A DNA stretch of 64,000 nucleotides from Lunularia cruciata (lineage: Eukaryota; Streptophyta; Marchantiopsida; Lunulariales; Lunulariaceae), in the NCBI GenBank assembly GCA_948567375.1, contig OX419758.1, positions 11,413,001 through 11,477,000 of the forward strand, read 5' to 3'. A program made the position numbers and the translations under genes. The notes under the pieces are model-generated. The model saw only the letters and a list, made by a program, of their open reading frames with translations, ran no database searches and was not told where the DNA came from. Below, piece after piece: positions 1 to 11,225 of this stretch; the stretch's first letter is position 1; every line of letters begins with the position of its first letter.

Positions 1-720
1 TTCTCCATCAAGGAGGGCCTTCTATTCCATGAGGATTGGATCTATGTTCCAACTAAAGGTGATCTTCAACTTGTGCACCTTCAAGAAGCCCATGATTTAC
101 CCATAGTTGGTCACATGGGTGTGTATAAGACCTTGGGTACCCTCCAATGCCGATAGTGGTGCCCAACATGATGCAAGATGTTCAAGAATTTGTCCAATCA
201 CGTGAGAGTTGCCAACGCAACAAGGCCAACAACCAAAAGCCAAGTGGACTCCTTCAACCACTTGCCATTCCATCTGCTTGATGGGAGCATGTGAGCTTGG
301 ATCTCATCATATCCTTGCCCAAGACAAAGCAAGGACACACAACAATCATGGTGTTTGTGGATAAGCTTAGTAAGCAAATCCACTTAGCACCAACCTATGA
401 GACCATGGATGCTCTAACCTTAGTGCAAATCTACTTCGAAAATGTCTTCAAGCATCATAGGATGCCACATGTACACATCTTTGACCGCAATCCTTGATTT
501 ACCGAGAAGTTTTGGCAAGCACTCTTCCAAATACTCGGCACTAAGCTTGCTTTGTCCACAACCTATCATCCTAAAACTAATGGACAAACCAAATGTGCAA
601 ATCGTACATTGGGAGATATGTTGTGTTCCTTCGTCAATGGCTACCATACCAATTGAGATGAATGTCTTGTAGTTGCAAAATTTGCCTACAACAACCAGAT
701 TTTCTCCTTTCTTTCTCAAT
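1..720 (+). pseudogene. F1 integrase remnant
   Basis: Frame 1 opens with part of the integrase zinc-binding region (EAHDLPIVGHMGVYKTL) and stops at about base 154. The catalytic core continues in another frame from 291, with SLDLIISLPKTKQG (first Asp) and, after a weakly conserved stretch, FDRNP (second Asp), then a stop. The third catalytic region reads GQTKCANRTL at about 582-611, so the expected Glu of the DDE triad is Lys (AAA at 591-593). It cannot encode an active enzyme. The same Glu-to-Lys change is in the other F1 copy. Confidence 0.8.
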
Positions 721-1084
721 TTTGGCCAAGATCCGCTTGTTCTAGATTCTCTTCTTGCTCCTCTTCCATCTTAGGTTCCTCAAACTTCAACATTCTTGAC
801 CACTATATTCTAATCTCTCCAACAAGCTAAGTCTCACCTCCTTGTTGCTCAAGATTGTCAAAAGCAATATACGGACCACCATCGTCGTGATCTCACCTTT
901 GAAGTTGGTGATAAAGTCATGTTATCCTCTAGTAACCTCCCTCTCCACCTTGATATCCAAGTTTGTAAACTTGCTCCTAATTGGATACGACTCTTTGATG
1001 TCACCCAAATTGTCTCTCTTGTTGCTTATTGACTTGCCTTGCCTTGTCATATGCGTATCCATCTTGTCTTTCATGTTTCCAAGT

Positions 1085-1360
1085 TGAAACCCTTTGTTCC
1101 TAACCTCTTTTCCTTTTCCTCTTGAGTCCAACCTCCTCCTCCTCTTGTCCTTGTCAATGATCATGAGGAGTACAAAGTTGATTGTATCCTTACGCGTTGG
1201 CATATTCAACAAGGCCGTCGACAACATACAGAGTACAAGGTCCTTTAGAAAGGGTATCCCCTTCAGATGTCTCATAGGAACTTCTTTCTCACCTCTACAA
1301 TGCACAGATGGCCATCTAGGAGTTCAAAGCTTCACTAGCAATGAGGACGTCACCAACTAG
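1085..1360 (+). pseudogene. F1 chromodomain remnant
   Basis: Reading KLKPFVPNL, then EEYKVDCILTRWHIQQG, then TEYKVL, a stop, and KGYPL gives the end of the integrase C-terminal region followed by a chromodomain, which in chromoviruses guides integration toward marked chromatin. An in-frame stop falls where the conserved Trp of the WKGYP motif should be. The minus-strand copy at 44312-44593 preserves that Trp (VLWKGYPLHDATWEPL), which confirms the identification. Confidence 0.75.
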
Positions 1361-1373
1361 CGGTGGAGGAATA
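1361..1373 (+). other. F1 polypurine tract
   Basis: The purine-rich run GGTGGAGGAATA lies directly before the 3' LTR start TGTAACA. It is the expected primer site for plus-strand DNA synthesis. The minus-strand copy has the equivalent purine run immediately inside its 3' LTR at about 44258-44272. Confidence 0.7.
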
Positions 1374-1799
1374 TGTAACAATATGGAGTTTAGCGACAAA
1401 GTTAGTAGGGCTAACAAAGTAGCAAATAAGACAAATTAGCATAGAATATTTGGGAAGTATCTAGGAAGCTTCTTGGGAAGCTTCCCAACTAGCTTAGCTT
1501 GCATCTCAAGTAAGTAGCTTCTAGAAGGAAGCTCTCGGAAGCTTCTGGCTAGCTTAGCGTGCATAACAAGTAGACGGTTTCTAGAAGGAAGCTTCTTGAG
1601 AAACTTCCTGGTTAACTTGGCTTGCACTCTAAGAAAGCGGCTCAAGGAAGCTTCTTGAGAAGCTTTTCAAGGACCTTGTATACTACCTATAAATACCAAA
1701 TCCAAAGCTCATGCTAGGCATTTGGAGTTTTCCCTCATTCCAACATCCCAATGTGAGCTTCCATTCTCTTATTTCTCTCCTTGGTCTTGGTCTTTTACA
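1374..1799 (+). repeat. F1 3' LTR (426 bp)
   Basis: The LTR starts TGTAACA and ends TTTTACA, and it matches in reverse orientation both LTRs of the element at 43880-49292. A TATA box (TATAAATA, 1688-1695) marks the probable promoter, and the upstream 300 bp are built from repeated GAAGCTTC-rich units. Flanking duplication cannot be tested because the 5' end lies outside the window. Confidence 0.85.
1460..1662 (+). promoter_or_regulatory. Heat-shock-element-like array in F1 LTR
   Basis: Within about 230 bp upstream of the TATA box there are four clustered units with alternating GAA and TTC triplets. Two contain the core TTCTAGAA (1519-1526 and 1579-1586), which fits nTTCnnGAAn. Others read GAAGCTTCTTGAG, fitting GAAnnTTCnnGAn. 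Arrays of this kind bind plant heat-shock factors. Function here is inferred from the motif and its position only; the units also form short palindromes and may simply be a tandem repeat. Confidence 0.45.
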
Positions 1800-1989
1800 A
1801 ATTATTCTTGAATCAGATTTTCCACTACTCCCATGGAATGTTGTCCCTTGTAAGGCTTGATGTCTTTTCCATTCATAGTAACAATGTGGCTTGGTTGTTG
1901 ATTAGAATTGGTGTCATTGGCATGCATAACTCTCTAGGTACTTTGATTACTGGTGTTGGTTCTTGAGATGGCTCTCCCTTTTGCATTAT
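1800..1989 (-). pseudogene. F2 gag fragment, minus strand
   Basis: Read on the minus strand, this stretch matches the F2 gag region at about 9063-9250 (shared blocks around the codons for KPYKGQH and GVVE). It continues across the solo LTR into 2778-3504. It is part of a minus-strand F2 element disrupted by the F1 element on its left and the solo LTR on its right. Confidence 0.75.
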
Positions 1990-2777
1990 TGTAATACCAA
2001 GAGCTAGCCATATAATCTAGATGTGAAATTTGGTTTGGTAACATTTAGAATGATGTTAGACATGATGGTGAAAATAGATCAGATAGAAATATCACCAAAA
2101 GAGTACTTCTACTAATAGGGTAGAAACTTGAAAGACTACAGAAACTTGAAAGACTTGAAAGACTTGAAAACCTTAGGACCAATAGCTAGGCATATGATTT
2201 AAAGGTGAGAATTGATTTGGTAACATCTAGAAGGATGTTATACATGATGGACTAAATATATCAGACAGAGGTTTCACCAAAAGGAGACTTCTACAAATAG
2301 AGTAGGAACCGAAATATGCCTCAAATCTTTGACGGCAATTTTGGAGGCCTAAACGGATGAATTAAGCCTCAAAAATGTGCACTTTCACCTCCCCCCACCT
2401 AATGAAGGATAGAATGGCCTTCCCTCCCCCCTTGGTTTGTCTCATTGAGAGCTTTCCAACAGTATCTCACCCACTTGATTATGAGATTCCTACAAGAAGA
2501 TTCCCTAAAAGATCCTCTTTGGTCAAAGCTTGTTTGACCAACCAGATAGGACAGGACCAACATGTCACCCATCCAAGTAAGTAATCCAAGGGTGGAGCTT
2601 GCTGACATGTCACCTATCTGTGTGCCTAATCCTATGGTGGAGCTTCCATGGAGGAGATCACCTTTGTCTATATAATAAAAAGAAGGTGCTCCTTTGGGGC
2701 ATCGGAGGTTTGAGTGTGCAATTGTGTGTTTCTCATGGTGTGTTTTTATTCATGTCTCCTATCCTTGGATTATTACA
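1990..2777 (+). repeat. Solo F2 LTR with 5 bp target duplication
   Basis: This LTR starts TGTAATACCAAG and ends TATTACA, like the other F2 LTRs. Both flanks are ATTAT (1985-1989 and 2778-2782), a perfect 5 bp target-site duplication, and the same minus-strand gag continues on either side. It is therefore a solo LTR left by recombination. It is longer than its relatives partly because of a short internal tandem repeat of ACTTGAAAG around 2125-2170. Confidence 0.9.
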
Positions 2778-3490
2778 ATTATTTGATCATTCTTAATAAT
2801 ACATATTTGATTTTGCAATTCCTCCATGGTCATCTTGATTTCTTGAAACTCGTTCAACATCCCCTTCATTCCTTGCATCAACTCATGCAACTACGGATCC
2901 ATGATTCCTACACATAACTAATGTTCAATTGCTACTTCCTACTTCAATAGAGGGTTAGAATGATCACTAAAGAGGGTGCACAAACTATGGGGACTACTAT
3001 TGGGACCTCAAAGGCTATCACTCATTGAAAATATTTCTCACCAAAATTGCGGACTACAAAGTCCCTAAACATCACTTTTGGTCTAACTACATAATGGATT
3101 TCTACTTGCATGTTGAAAGAGTGAGGATTCAGTACATTCATATCCATAACATCATAATAGGAATTAGACTGTCAAATCTCACTCTTTGTCATATACCACC
3201 ATAGGTAGAATCACCGGGTTTGGTGAATTCATCATATATCCATGAATTCTGCTCCAAAGTGATAAACTAAAGATACTCTCATTTGCTCAAGTTAGATATA
3301 CATAATCTTGATATGGAATGGATTCAAGAATAGGAAGCTAGGTGCAGGAAATTGTCCTCCTGGTGCTTCCATCCCATATGCTCTCTAAAACACAATCCCT
3401 AATTGCATTATGTTCTCTCCTCAAATTACTCAATTATAGTAGCTTGTGTTCTTCCAAGAGGAGTGATCCACTCTCTAGGATTAAAACATT
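2778..3490 (-). pseudogene. F2 5' leader and gag start, minus strand
   Basis: On the minus strand this matches the F2 leader and early gag at about 8350-9000, including the part that reads MDTPGG in the plus-strand copy at 8477. No long reading frame survives. It connects the primer site at 3491-3503 with the gag fragment at 1800-1989. Confidence 0.75.
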
Positions 3491-3503
3491 TGCTCTGATA
3501 CCA
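3491..3503 (-). other. Primer binding site, initiator tRNA-Met type
   Basis: The minus strand reads TGGTATCAGAGCA one base inside the LTR. This is the standard plant retroelement primer site complementary to the 3' end of initiator tRNA-Met, and it fixes the element's orientation. Confidence 0.85.
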
Positions 3504-3504
3504 T

Positions 3505-4105
3505 TGTAATGCTCCAAGGACAAGAGAACTCTCCAAGAGAGATACAAGAGAGAAAACACAAGTTCCACACTCAATCCTTTGATACCTCAAAGGAGCACCT
3601 TCTCTTTATTATATAGCAAAGAGGATCCCCTCAAAGGAAGCTCCACCCTTGGATCAGATACATGGATTGGTGACCTGTCAGCAAGATCCATCCTTGGATT
3701 AGTTATTTGGATGGGTGACATGTCACTCCTTGTCTTATCTAGTTGGTCAAACGGGTTTGACCAAAGGGAATATTTAGAGAATCTTCTTGTAGGGAGCTCA
3801 AAATTGCATGGGTGAGATACCATTGGAAAGCTCTCAATGAGAAAAATCATTGGGGGGAGAAGGAAAGGCTTTTTTTCCTGGTAGGGGAGGGATTCTTTCC
3901 ATTTTTTAGGCCTAATTCATCCAAAATGGCCTCCAAAATTGGCTTTGAAGTTTTCAAGCTATTTTTGGGTTGTGCCCTACTAGTAGAAGTACGCTTTTGG
4001 TGACACCTCTGTCTGATCTACCTATCCTATTTTACACAACATCCTTCTAGATATTACTAACCCAATTTTCACCTCTAGATAATATGTCTAGCTACTTGTT
4101 TTACA
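3505..4105 (-). repeat. 5' LTR of minus-strand F2 element
   Basis: The sequence is bounded by TGTAATGC at 3505 and TTTTACA ending at 4105, and it is the reverse complement of the other F2 LTRs. At about 600 bp it is shorter than the 730 bp copies, so internal deletions are likely. Its right flank enters the chromodomain coding sequence of another F2 element, so this element inserted into its own family. Confidence 0.85.
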
Positions 4106-4308
4106 AATATGAAGTGGAATGTATTCTCTAGAAACATATGCGTGGTACTCACCATCCACAAGTGGACTATCTTGTAAAATGGAAAGGTTACCCACTATAT
4201 GAGGCAACTTGGGATCAAACTGCCAACTTGACACATGCACCGGTGTTGGTGCAATCTTTTGAGCAACAACTTTGCAACAAGGACGTTGCGCTTAAAAGGA
4301 GGGAGATT
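4106..4308 (+). pseudogene. F2 chromodomain, 3' end of an older plus-strand copy
   Basis: The frame reads HPQVDYLVKWKGYPLYEATW and then THAPVLVQSFEQQL, the chromodomain tail of F2 pol, with the aromatic and WKGYP residues intact. It corresponds to 22486-22672 in the main F2 element. The upstream part of this copy lies beyond the inserted minus-strand element and outside the window. Confidence 0.85.
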
Positions 4309-4343
4309 TGTAATACCAATAACTAGACATATGATCTAGATTA
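4309..4343 (+). repeat. Truncated F2 3' LTR stub
   Basis: Immediately after a purine tract (AAAAGGAGGGAGATT) the sequence begins TGTAATACCAATAACTAG, the F2 LTR start, but similarity ends after about 35 bases where a different, older pol remnant begins. A deletion or recombination breakpoint is the simplest reading. Confidence 0.7.
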
Positions 4344-5870
4344 GGGCAATACTACTTCCAAGGCCCTATTGTAGCAACTAGTCAATATGTCTTCCACTCC
4401 TTCATTACTTATAGAGGATTCTTGGGGGCAAAACATTAGACCTAAGCTTATAAGAGGAGAAAGATGGAGAGTTTGGATGCTTTTGAGGAGTTATATGAAT
4501 TGTCTTGCCTTCAATGTGAAAGATTTTGGGTGTTATTAAAGGATATGGTATTCAAATTGAGCTGATTAGTGATACACCAATTTTTGGATGTCCTTGTTGA
4601 TATAGTGATATGGAAAGAACCTTGATTTAAAGCTGGAGTATAGACCTTTTTGAGGTTAGTTTGGTAGAGATTTTGAGTGAAGAGTATGCTTTAGTTACAA
4701 CGATGCCAAACAAGAATGATATGCATGGCAACCTACATAGATAGGCAAATGTGTGAAGATTACCATCCTATCAACCAATAAACTAGGGTTTATCTACATG
4801 TTATGCTTACATTGTAGGAGATCTTTGATGTGATTAGGTATATAAACATCTTTATTATTTTGGATCTTTGAGCAAGATACATCAATTGCCAATCAAGAAG
4901 GAAAATAAGTCAAAGATAATATTTTAGGCTATTGGTCCTCATAGCAATGATGTATTGTATCAATGGAAGTTCTTACCATTTGGATTAAAGAATTCTCTTG
5001 TTGAGTTTTAAAGGTTCCGCTTATTCATAGGATCCTAGCGGGATTGGAGTTTTGCTTGGTGTTATATTGATGACACTTTTATCTATAGCACTATTGTAGA
5101 GGAGCATGAGAGATATTTGTTGGAGGTGCTTGAGAGATTGAGATCCCATGGACTCAAATTACATCTTTGGAAATGAAAGTTCTTCCACAAGCACACTAAG
5201 TATTTGAGTCACACTATCTATCCTAGTGGACTTGATATTCATTATAGACCAAGGTGAAAGCTATTGCAATAATTCCTTGGCTTATGAAGCAAAGTGTAAG
5301 CATTCCTTGGTTTGGCAAACTTCTACCATTGATATGCTAAAGGATTTTGTACCATTGCCAGGCCTTGACAAGGTTGGCCAAGCGTACACAAGAGTGGTGT
5401 TGTGGAGATGAGTATGAGAGAGCTTCTATAAAGCTCAAGGAGAGGTTGCCATCTTCTCATATTCTTAGGAGACTAATTGGAGAACAACCATTCCAAGCTC
5501 ATGTTGATTGGAGTACATTGGGACTTGGAGCATTGCTCACCTAACAAGATGATGAGGAGAAGGAGTTTGTGGTGGCTTATGTTAATCACTCCACAATTCA
5601 ATGGAGATGAAATATAGCTCATATGAGAGAGAGTGCTTGGTAGTAGTGTGGACAATAGCATATTTTCATTGTTATATATTTGATTAACCCCTTCACTCTC
5701 ATCATTGATCATCAACCACAAAAGTGGTTGTTAGAGTTTGACAAGCTTTTTAATTTTGCAAGAGTCTAATTTCACAATTATGCAAAAACTTGGACTGGGG
5801 ACCATGATGTTGATGGATTGAGTAGAAAATGTGCCAACCAACATGATTGTATATTCAAAATTCTCCACAC
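4344..5870 (+). pseudogene. Old degenerate Ty3/gypsy pol fragment (RT and RNase H)
   Basis: Frames with many stops include QWKFLPFGLKNS and, near 5061, CYIDDTFIYS, which is the YxDD active site of reverse transcriptase, followed by EEHERYLLEVLERL. Next comes an RNase H-like stretch with HVDWSTLGLGALLT (about 5500-5541), where the usual catalytic Asp is followed by Trp, and EKEFVVAYVNHS. It does not match F1, F2 or F3 closely and seems to be a fourth family. Confidence 0.7.
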
Positions 5871-7600
5871 ATAAAGATATTGAGAATAACTTCAATTCCA
5901 TCAAATTTTATGCAACACCTCCTTTTGTACTTATTTTTTATTTAAGTAAATTTTTATGGTAGCACTTATATATTTTATGGTTTTGCTACTAAATTTTGTA
6001 ACAAATAAATTGGAACATTGTTTTATCTATCTTCTCATTAAATCTTAGAAGCACAAATATATTTTTATAGAAAAAAATATCAAGATCTTTATTTTATTTT
6101 TGTGAGAGTGGTTGATATTTATGTTAAAAAAATACTCCATGTATTTTTTAAATTTTTATTTAAGTGTTTCTAGATAAATATTTTTAATATTATATTCAAT
6201 CAACTACAATAAGGATGAAAAGATTACCTCTTACTCAAGAATAGTAATAAGAAAACTGGTCAAAGACTTACTATTACTCTCATTAATTTGGTCCATTAGT
6301 AACTTTTTGAATATTATGTGATTCATTATTTTCAATAAAAATAAAATTTTATAATGATTAAAGTAAATTTAAATCATTTTTTATCAATCTATATTTAAGC
6401 AATGATCTAACAAAAAATACACTATAATTATACTCTAGAACATCTATTTAGAAAGAATTAAAAAGGTTTGGATAGACAAAGATACTATACACTCATGATA
6501 CAAGAGGAGTAAGAAGCTTTTTAAAAGAATTTTTGTTTTTTCTGATTGAAGATTTCTTGAGGAGAAGAAAAAGTGAAAGAGAAAAGAAGAATAGAGTAAA
6601 TAAGTCTTAAAGTATGGATGAGAAGTTGCATGTTATAACAAAAGATAAAGAATATAAATACTGACAATACCTATAAAAAAGAAAAAGAAAAAATGATGAA
6701 AGTTGCATTAAATAACAAAGGAAAGAAGAGAAGAGAGAAAATATGACCAAAAGCACTTATTTGCAAGTTGAGCAAATGATTTATAAAGTGCTAGATCTAA
6801 CAATCAATTGTTGTGAAGGGAACAATATTGTATTTACACAAAAGAAGAAAGTGAAGAAAAAATACTACATGACATCTTGCTATTATGTCTATGCAGCGTA
6901 TCTACCATGTGTCAAACTTTCCAAAATATTCATATCTAACATGAATATATTTATTAACTAAGAAAGGAAAAATGAATATAAAAAGATTTAAACCCAATCA
7001 AATAGAAGCTCTAAAACGACCCACAAGCTTCAGCAAAAAGATGGAGAAGGTTGAAGTATTATGCTGCAAATTGCTTGAAAGGAAGAAAATAAAAGAACTC
7101 AAAGTATGGAAAATAATTTCTTTAAAATATTGTAGAATAATGCAAAAAGAAGCAGAGAAAGAAAATTATACTAGAATAAAGGAAGAAAGAGAATTCTATT
7201 GAATTAAAGTGAGGTATTATCGACTTAAAGATATATCAAAAAGAATGTTCAATCATGGAGATAGTTAAAGATCTCATGCATTTGTATATTTTGTCAAAAT
7301 ATTGTGTTTGGCACAACTCTCAAATTTCCTAGTTTGGCTTGCTTGCTATGCATTCAAAATCCCTAGATTTATCTTCTTGCCAAAACAGATAAGGTCATAA
7401 AATTAGTTTGTGTGAAGCTCTTGCATGTTTGACATAATGTAAAGTGATTGTTTGGAGATTTAATAATTCAAGAATTTGTTCAATGACCGTTTGAAACACT
7501 CAACTTACCTCAAAAGATCTTGGTGCTTCTCTCCGACAATAAAATCTCTTTTAGTTATAGTGTATCTTTGGTATAGTTATAGTGTATCTTTGTTTTGGTT
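5871..7600. other. AT-rich spacer without a recognised gene
   Basis: This is AT-rich sequence with purine-rich patches around 6540-6730. Two short ORFs (72 and 76 codons, at 6743 and 6972) are lysine-rich products of that composition and resemble nothing I know. It ends where the F2 5' LTR starts. Confidence 0.6.
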
Positions 7601-8336
7601 TGTAATACCAAGAGCTAGCCATATGATCTAGATATGAAATTTGGTTTGGTAACATCTAGAATGATGTTATACATGATGATAAAAATAGATCATATAGAAG
7701 TATCACCAAAAGAGTACTTCTACTAATAGAGCAGAAACCAGAATAGACTTGAGAACCTTAGAATCAATAGCTAGACCTATGATTTAAAGGTGAGAATTGG
7801 TTTGGTAACATCTGGAAGGATGTTACACATGATGGACTAAAATTATCAGAAAGAGATATCACCAAAAGGGGACTTCTACTAACAGAGTATGAACCAAAAT
7901 ATGCCTGAAATCTTTGAAGGCAATTTTGGAGGTCTAAATGGATGAATTAGGCCTAAAAAATGTGCAATTGCCCCCTCCCAACATAGGAAAGATTGCACTT
8001 CCCTCCCCGTAGTTTGTCTCATTGAGAGCTTTCCAATGGTACCTTATCATGTGATTCTAAGACTCATATAGGAAGATTCCCTAAAAGATTCCCTCCAGTC
8101 AAAGCTTGTTTGACCAACTAGATAGGACCTAGACCGACATGGCACCCATCCAAGTAAGTAATCCAAGGGTGGAGCTTGCTGATATGTCACCTATTTGTGT
8201 GCTTAATCCTATGGTGAAGCTTCCTTGGAGGAGATCTTCTTTGTCTATATAATAAAGAGAAAGTGCTCCTTTGGGGCACCGGATGTTGTGTGTGTAATTT
8301 GTGTTTTCTCTCTTCTCTTGTCCTTAGAGTATAAAA
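7601..8336 (+). repeat. F2 5' LTR
   Basis: The LTR starts TGTAATACCAAG. Its end is mutated from the usual TATTACA to TATAAAA just before the primer site. A TATA-like TATATAATAAA around 8246 may mark the promoter. It aligns along its length with the 3' LTR at 22686-23417 but with many differences visible by eye, so this insertion is much older than the F3 element inside it. Confidence 0.88.
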
Positions 8337-8337
8337 A

Positions 8338-8351
8338 TGGTATCAAAGCAG
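8338..8351 (+). other. Primer binding site, initiator tRNA-Met type
   Basis: TGGTATCAAAGCAG lies one base after the 5' LTR. It differs by one base from the consensus TGGTATCAGAGC seen at 3491-3503. Confidence 0.85.
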
Positions 8352-8476
8352 GTGTCTTAGTCCAAGAGAGTGGATCACCCCTCTTGGAAGAGCACAAACT
8401 ATTGAAATTGAGTAATTTGAGGTGGAGAACATAGAGTAATTGCTAGACTTAGGAAGGACTTTAGAGAGCGGACGGG

Positions 8477-10060
8477 ATGGATACACCGGGAGGACAATTT
8501 CCCACACCTAGCTTTCCATTCCCAAATCCATTCCACATCAAGGTTTTGTACATCCAACATGAGCAAATGAGGGTATTGTTAGTTTATCACTTTGGCACAA
8601 AATTCATGGATAGTGTGATGAACTCACCAAACCCGATGATTCTACCTATGGTGATATATGACAAAGAGTGGGATTTGAAAATCTACATTCTATTATGATA
8701 ATATGGATGTGAATGTCCCAAATCCTCTCCCTTTCAACACTCAAGTAGAAATCAGTTATGTAGTGAGACCAAAAGTGATGTTTAGAGATTTTGTGCTTAG
8801 GAATTTTGGCAAGGAGTATTATCAATGAGTGATAGCTTTTGAGGTCTCAATGATATTTTTGATAGTTCATGCGCCTTCTAGAGTGATCATATTGACTCTA
8901 TATTGAAGTAGACATTAGCAATTGAGTGTTGCAGGAACAATGGATCTGCAATTGCAAGAGCTGGTGCAAGGAATGCAAGGGATGTTGAATGAATTTTGAG
9001 AAAGTAAGATGACCATGGAGACATTACAAAGTCAAGTGCAAATCCTTAGGAACAATCAATCCATGCAAGAAGAAGAGCCATCTCAAAACCCAGTACCTAC
9101 AACTGAAGTACTTGGAGAGGCATCTATGCCTACGAATCCTATCAACAATGAAGCTACATTGCTACTCTGGATGAAGAAGATCTGCAACATCAAGCCTTAC
9201 AAGGGGCAACATATGATGGGAGTAGTGGAAAGTTGGATCTCGAGAGTGAATCAATATTTTTGATTGTCCTTAATAGAGATCACGGAGCATGCTGCATGCA
9301 TGTTTGCATTTGGGTACTTGACCAATAAAGTCCTCACATGGTATGATTCTTGGGAATGATCCATGTTGGCAGAGAGAAGGGAGGTCACGTGGAAAACAAT
9401 GCAAGAAGGATTGTTGAGAATTTCCAATCGGTGGATTCTATGCAAATGGCTCAAACCTGACTATGGGGATTGAGATAGAAGAATAGCATATAAGAGTATG
9501 TGGAGGTATTTTTGGATCTACAAGTTGCAATAACCAACATGAGTCCAGTAGAGGCTCTCAACAATTTCAAATGAGGGTTAAAGGAGTGGATTTGCCAAGA
9601 AGTCATGGTGCAAATCCTCGCACTTTATTTGAAGCCATTGCTTGTGCGTAGAGAATAGTAGGAGCATTAGGTGGAGGTGAAGGAGTAGTTCCACCCCAAC
9701 ATTATTGGGCAGAAATGCCACACATGGGTGGACCAATACCGATGGAATTGTGCAACCTTCAATTTTGAGATCTAGGAGTACAATTGCTTCAAGGGGAGTG
9801 TGGACGGGTAGAAGAAAGAAGAGATGGAGACACACGAGGAGAGGGAACTCAAGGAGAACAACGCTGTTATTACAATTGTGACTATATTGGGCACATATCT
9901 ACCAATTTTTGTACTCGTTTCTCTAGAGACCCTCGGCCTTCATACAAGCAATCTTTGAAAAAAATGGAGAGGCGCATTGAAGAGGAGGAGGTGGAAATCA
10001 CTTTAGAAAACAAAGATTGCCAGAAAATGTACCTCGTGGCCTTATTGGCTCAATAAGGAA
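8477..10060 (+). pseudogene. F2 gag remnant
   Basis: Capsid-like sequence includes LLWMKKICNIKPYKGQ and AFGYLTNKVLTWYDSW, the latter matching the hydrophobic/tryptophan motif of retrotransposon gag. A knuckle-like cluster near 9865-9915 (CYYNC, then GH, then C) has abnormal spacing. Several stops interrupt the frame, for example just after 9000 and after 9260. The first part (8477-8698) may be leader rather than gag. Confidence 0.7.
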
Positions 10061-10099
10061 GAAGAGAAGAAAGGGAAGGAAGAAGACTAATGCACAAAG

Positions 10100-10493
10100 A
10101 TCCCAAAAGGCAACCTCACAATTGATTGTTGTAAATGGAGTCCTAGAAGACAATCAAGTGAGAGTATTAATTGATCCGTGAGCAATAGAGAATTTCTTAT
10201 CTCACTCTATTGCAATAAGATTAGGAATGGATCTAGAGAGAGATAGGAGTGAAGAAGTGGAGTTGCCTAACGGGCAAACAAAGAGGGTTGAATCATTACC
10301 TAGACGGATAACACTCTCTGTAGGAGAATATCAGGAAGTAATTGAGTGGCAAGTGATACAATTAGCTCGTTATGATGCAATCTTAAGTATGCCATGGATG
10401 GAGCATTACAACCCTATGGTAGATTGGAGGAAGAAAGTAGTGAGAACCCACCAATGGTCAATCATTGGGGTTAAAGAAAAATCACCCAGGTAG
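10100..10493 (+). pseudogene. F2 aspartic protease remnant
   Basis: The frame reads VRVLIDP, a stop, and AIENFLSHSIA, which is the flap and active-site region of a retroelement protease with the expected D-S/T-G changed to D-P-stop. It continues with LGMDLE and YDAILSMPWMEHYNP, the conserved C-terminal W-L/M block. The frame ends just before the F3 solo LTR. Confidence 0.75.
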
Positions 10494-10497
10494 GATT

Positions 10498-11221
10498 TGT
10501 AACACCCATTTGTGCATGTGTGTGGTATTGTGATATTTAGCTTGGTATTACAAGTACTTGAGAGATATTATTTATATAGAGATAAAGGATGGTTCTACAT
10601 TAGTCATGATTAGCTAAAGTTAGTCATAGCTAAGATAGTGGGGACCTTAATTTAGAGGAAGTGGAAAATATGAGCATCACTATTTTGGATTCTAGTGTGT
10701 TGACTTGGTATTATTCCTAGGTGTTTGGCTTTGAGGAAAGAGTTGAGAACTCTTGGGCTCACAAGCCTTTTTGTTTTAGATTCTTCTATAGTCCAAGGAT
10801 AGCCCATATGAAGGAATCCTTGACTTAGTGGTTGGGTCAAGATAATACCACATGCTTAGGGGAATATGCCCATGTGAATGGCTATTCCTTTCTACTTTTT
10901 GACTTTACTTGGCTTTTAGTCTAGTAACTTGAGTTACTACAGTAATTAGTAACTTTGGTACGTAACTATTTCACAAGTATATAAACAAGGAGTGAAGAGA
11001 TACTCAACATCCTTTCATTTGCAACTATCTCTCTCTCATTGAGTTCTCTAGTGAGCAATGTCTTGAGTCTTGGAGTGTTAGCCTTAGAGGAGTATGATGG
11101 AGTTGGGGTTCCTTGCCTTCTTAGTCCATGGTGCGCTACCATAATAACCTTCTAAGTCCATGGTGCGCTACCATAATAGCCATCAGAGGTTCATCTTGAG
11201 TGAGAGATAGGCCGGCTCACA
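10498..11221 (+). repeat. Solo F3 LTR, copy 1
   Basis: It starts TGTAACACCC and ends GGCTCACA. It is flanked by GATT (10494-10497) and GATC (11222-11225), a 4 bp target duplication with one mismatch. F2 sequence lies on both sides and no internal F3 sequence is present, so it is a solo LTR. It carries a private tandem duplication of about 30 bp at roughly 11119-11181. Confidence 0.9.
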
Positions 11222-11225
11222 GATC

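Larger units (their letters stand above)
1..1799 (+). mobile_element. Family-1 (F1) chromodomain Ty3/gypsy element, 3' portion
   Basis: The left edge of the window cuts this element inside integrase. What remains is the integrase zinc-binding region, the integrase core, a linker, a chromodomain, a polypurine tract and the 3' LTR. Stops and frame changes break every domain. The right end (base 1800 onward) joins minus-strand gag sequence of family 2, so the element was inserted into an older retroelement. The same family occurs complete and inverted at 43880-49292, which allows the LTR ends to be fixed by comparison. Confidence 0.85.
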
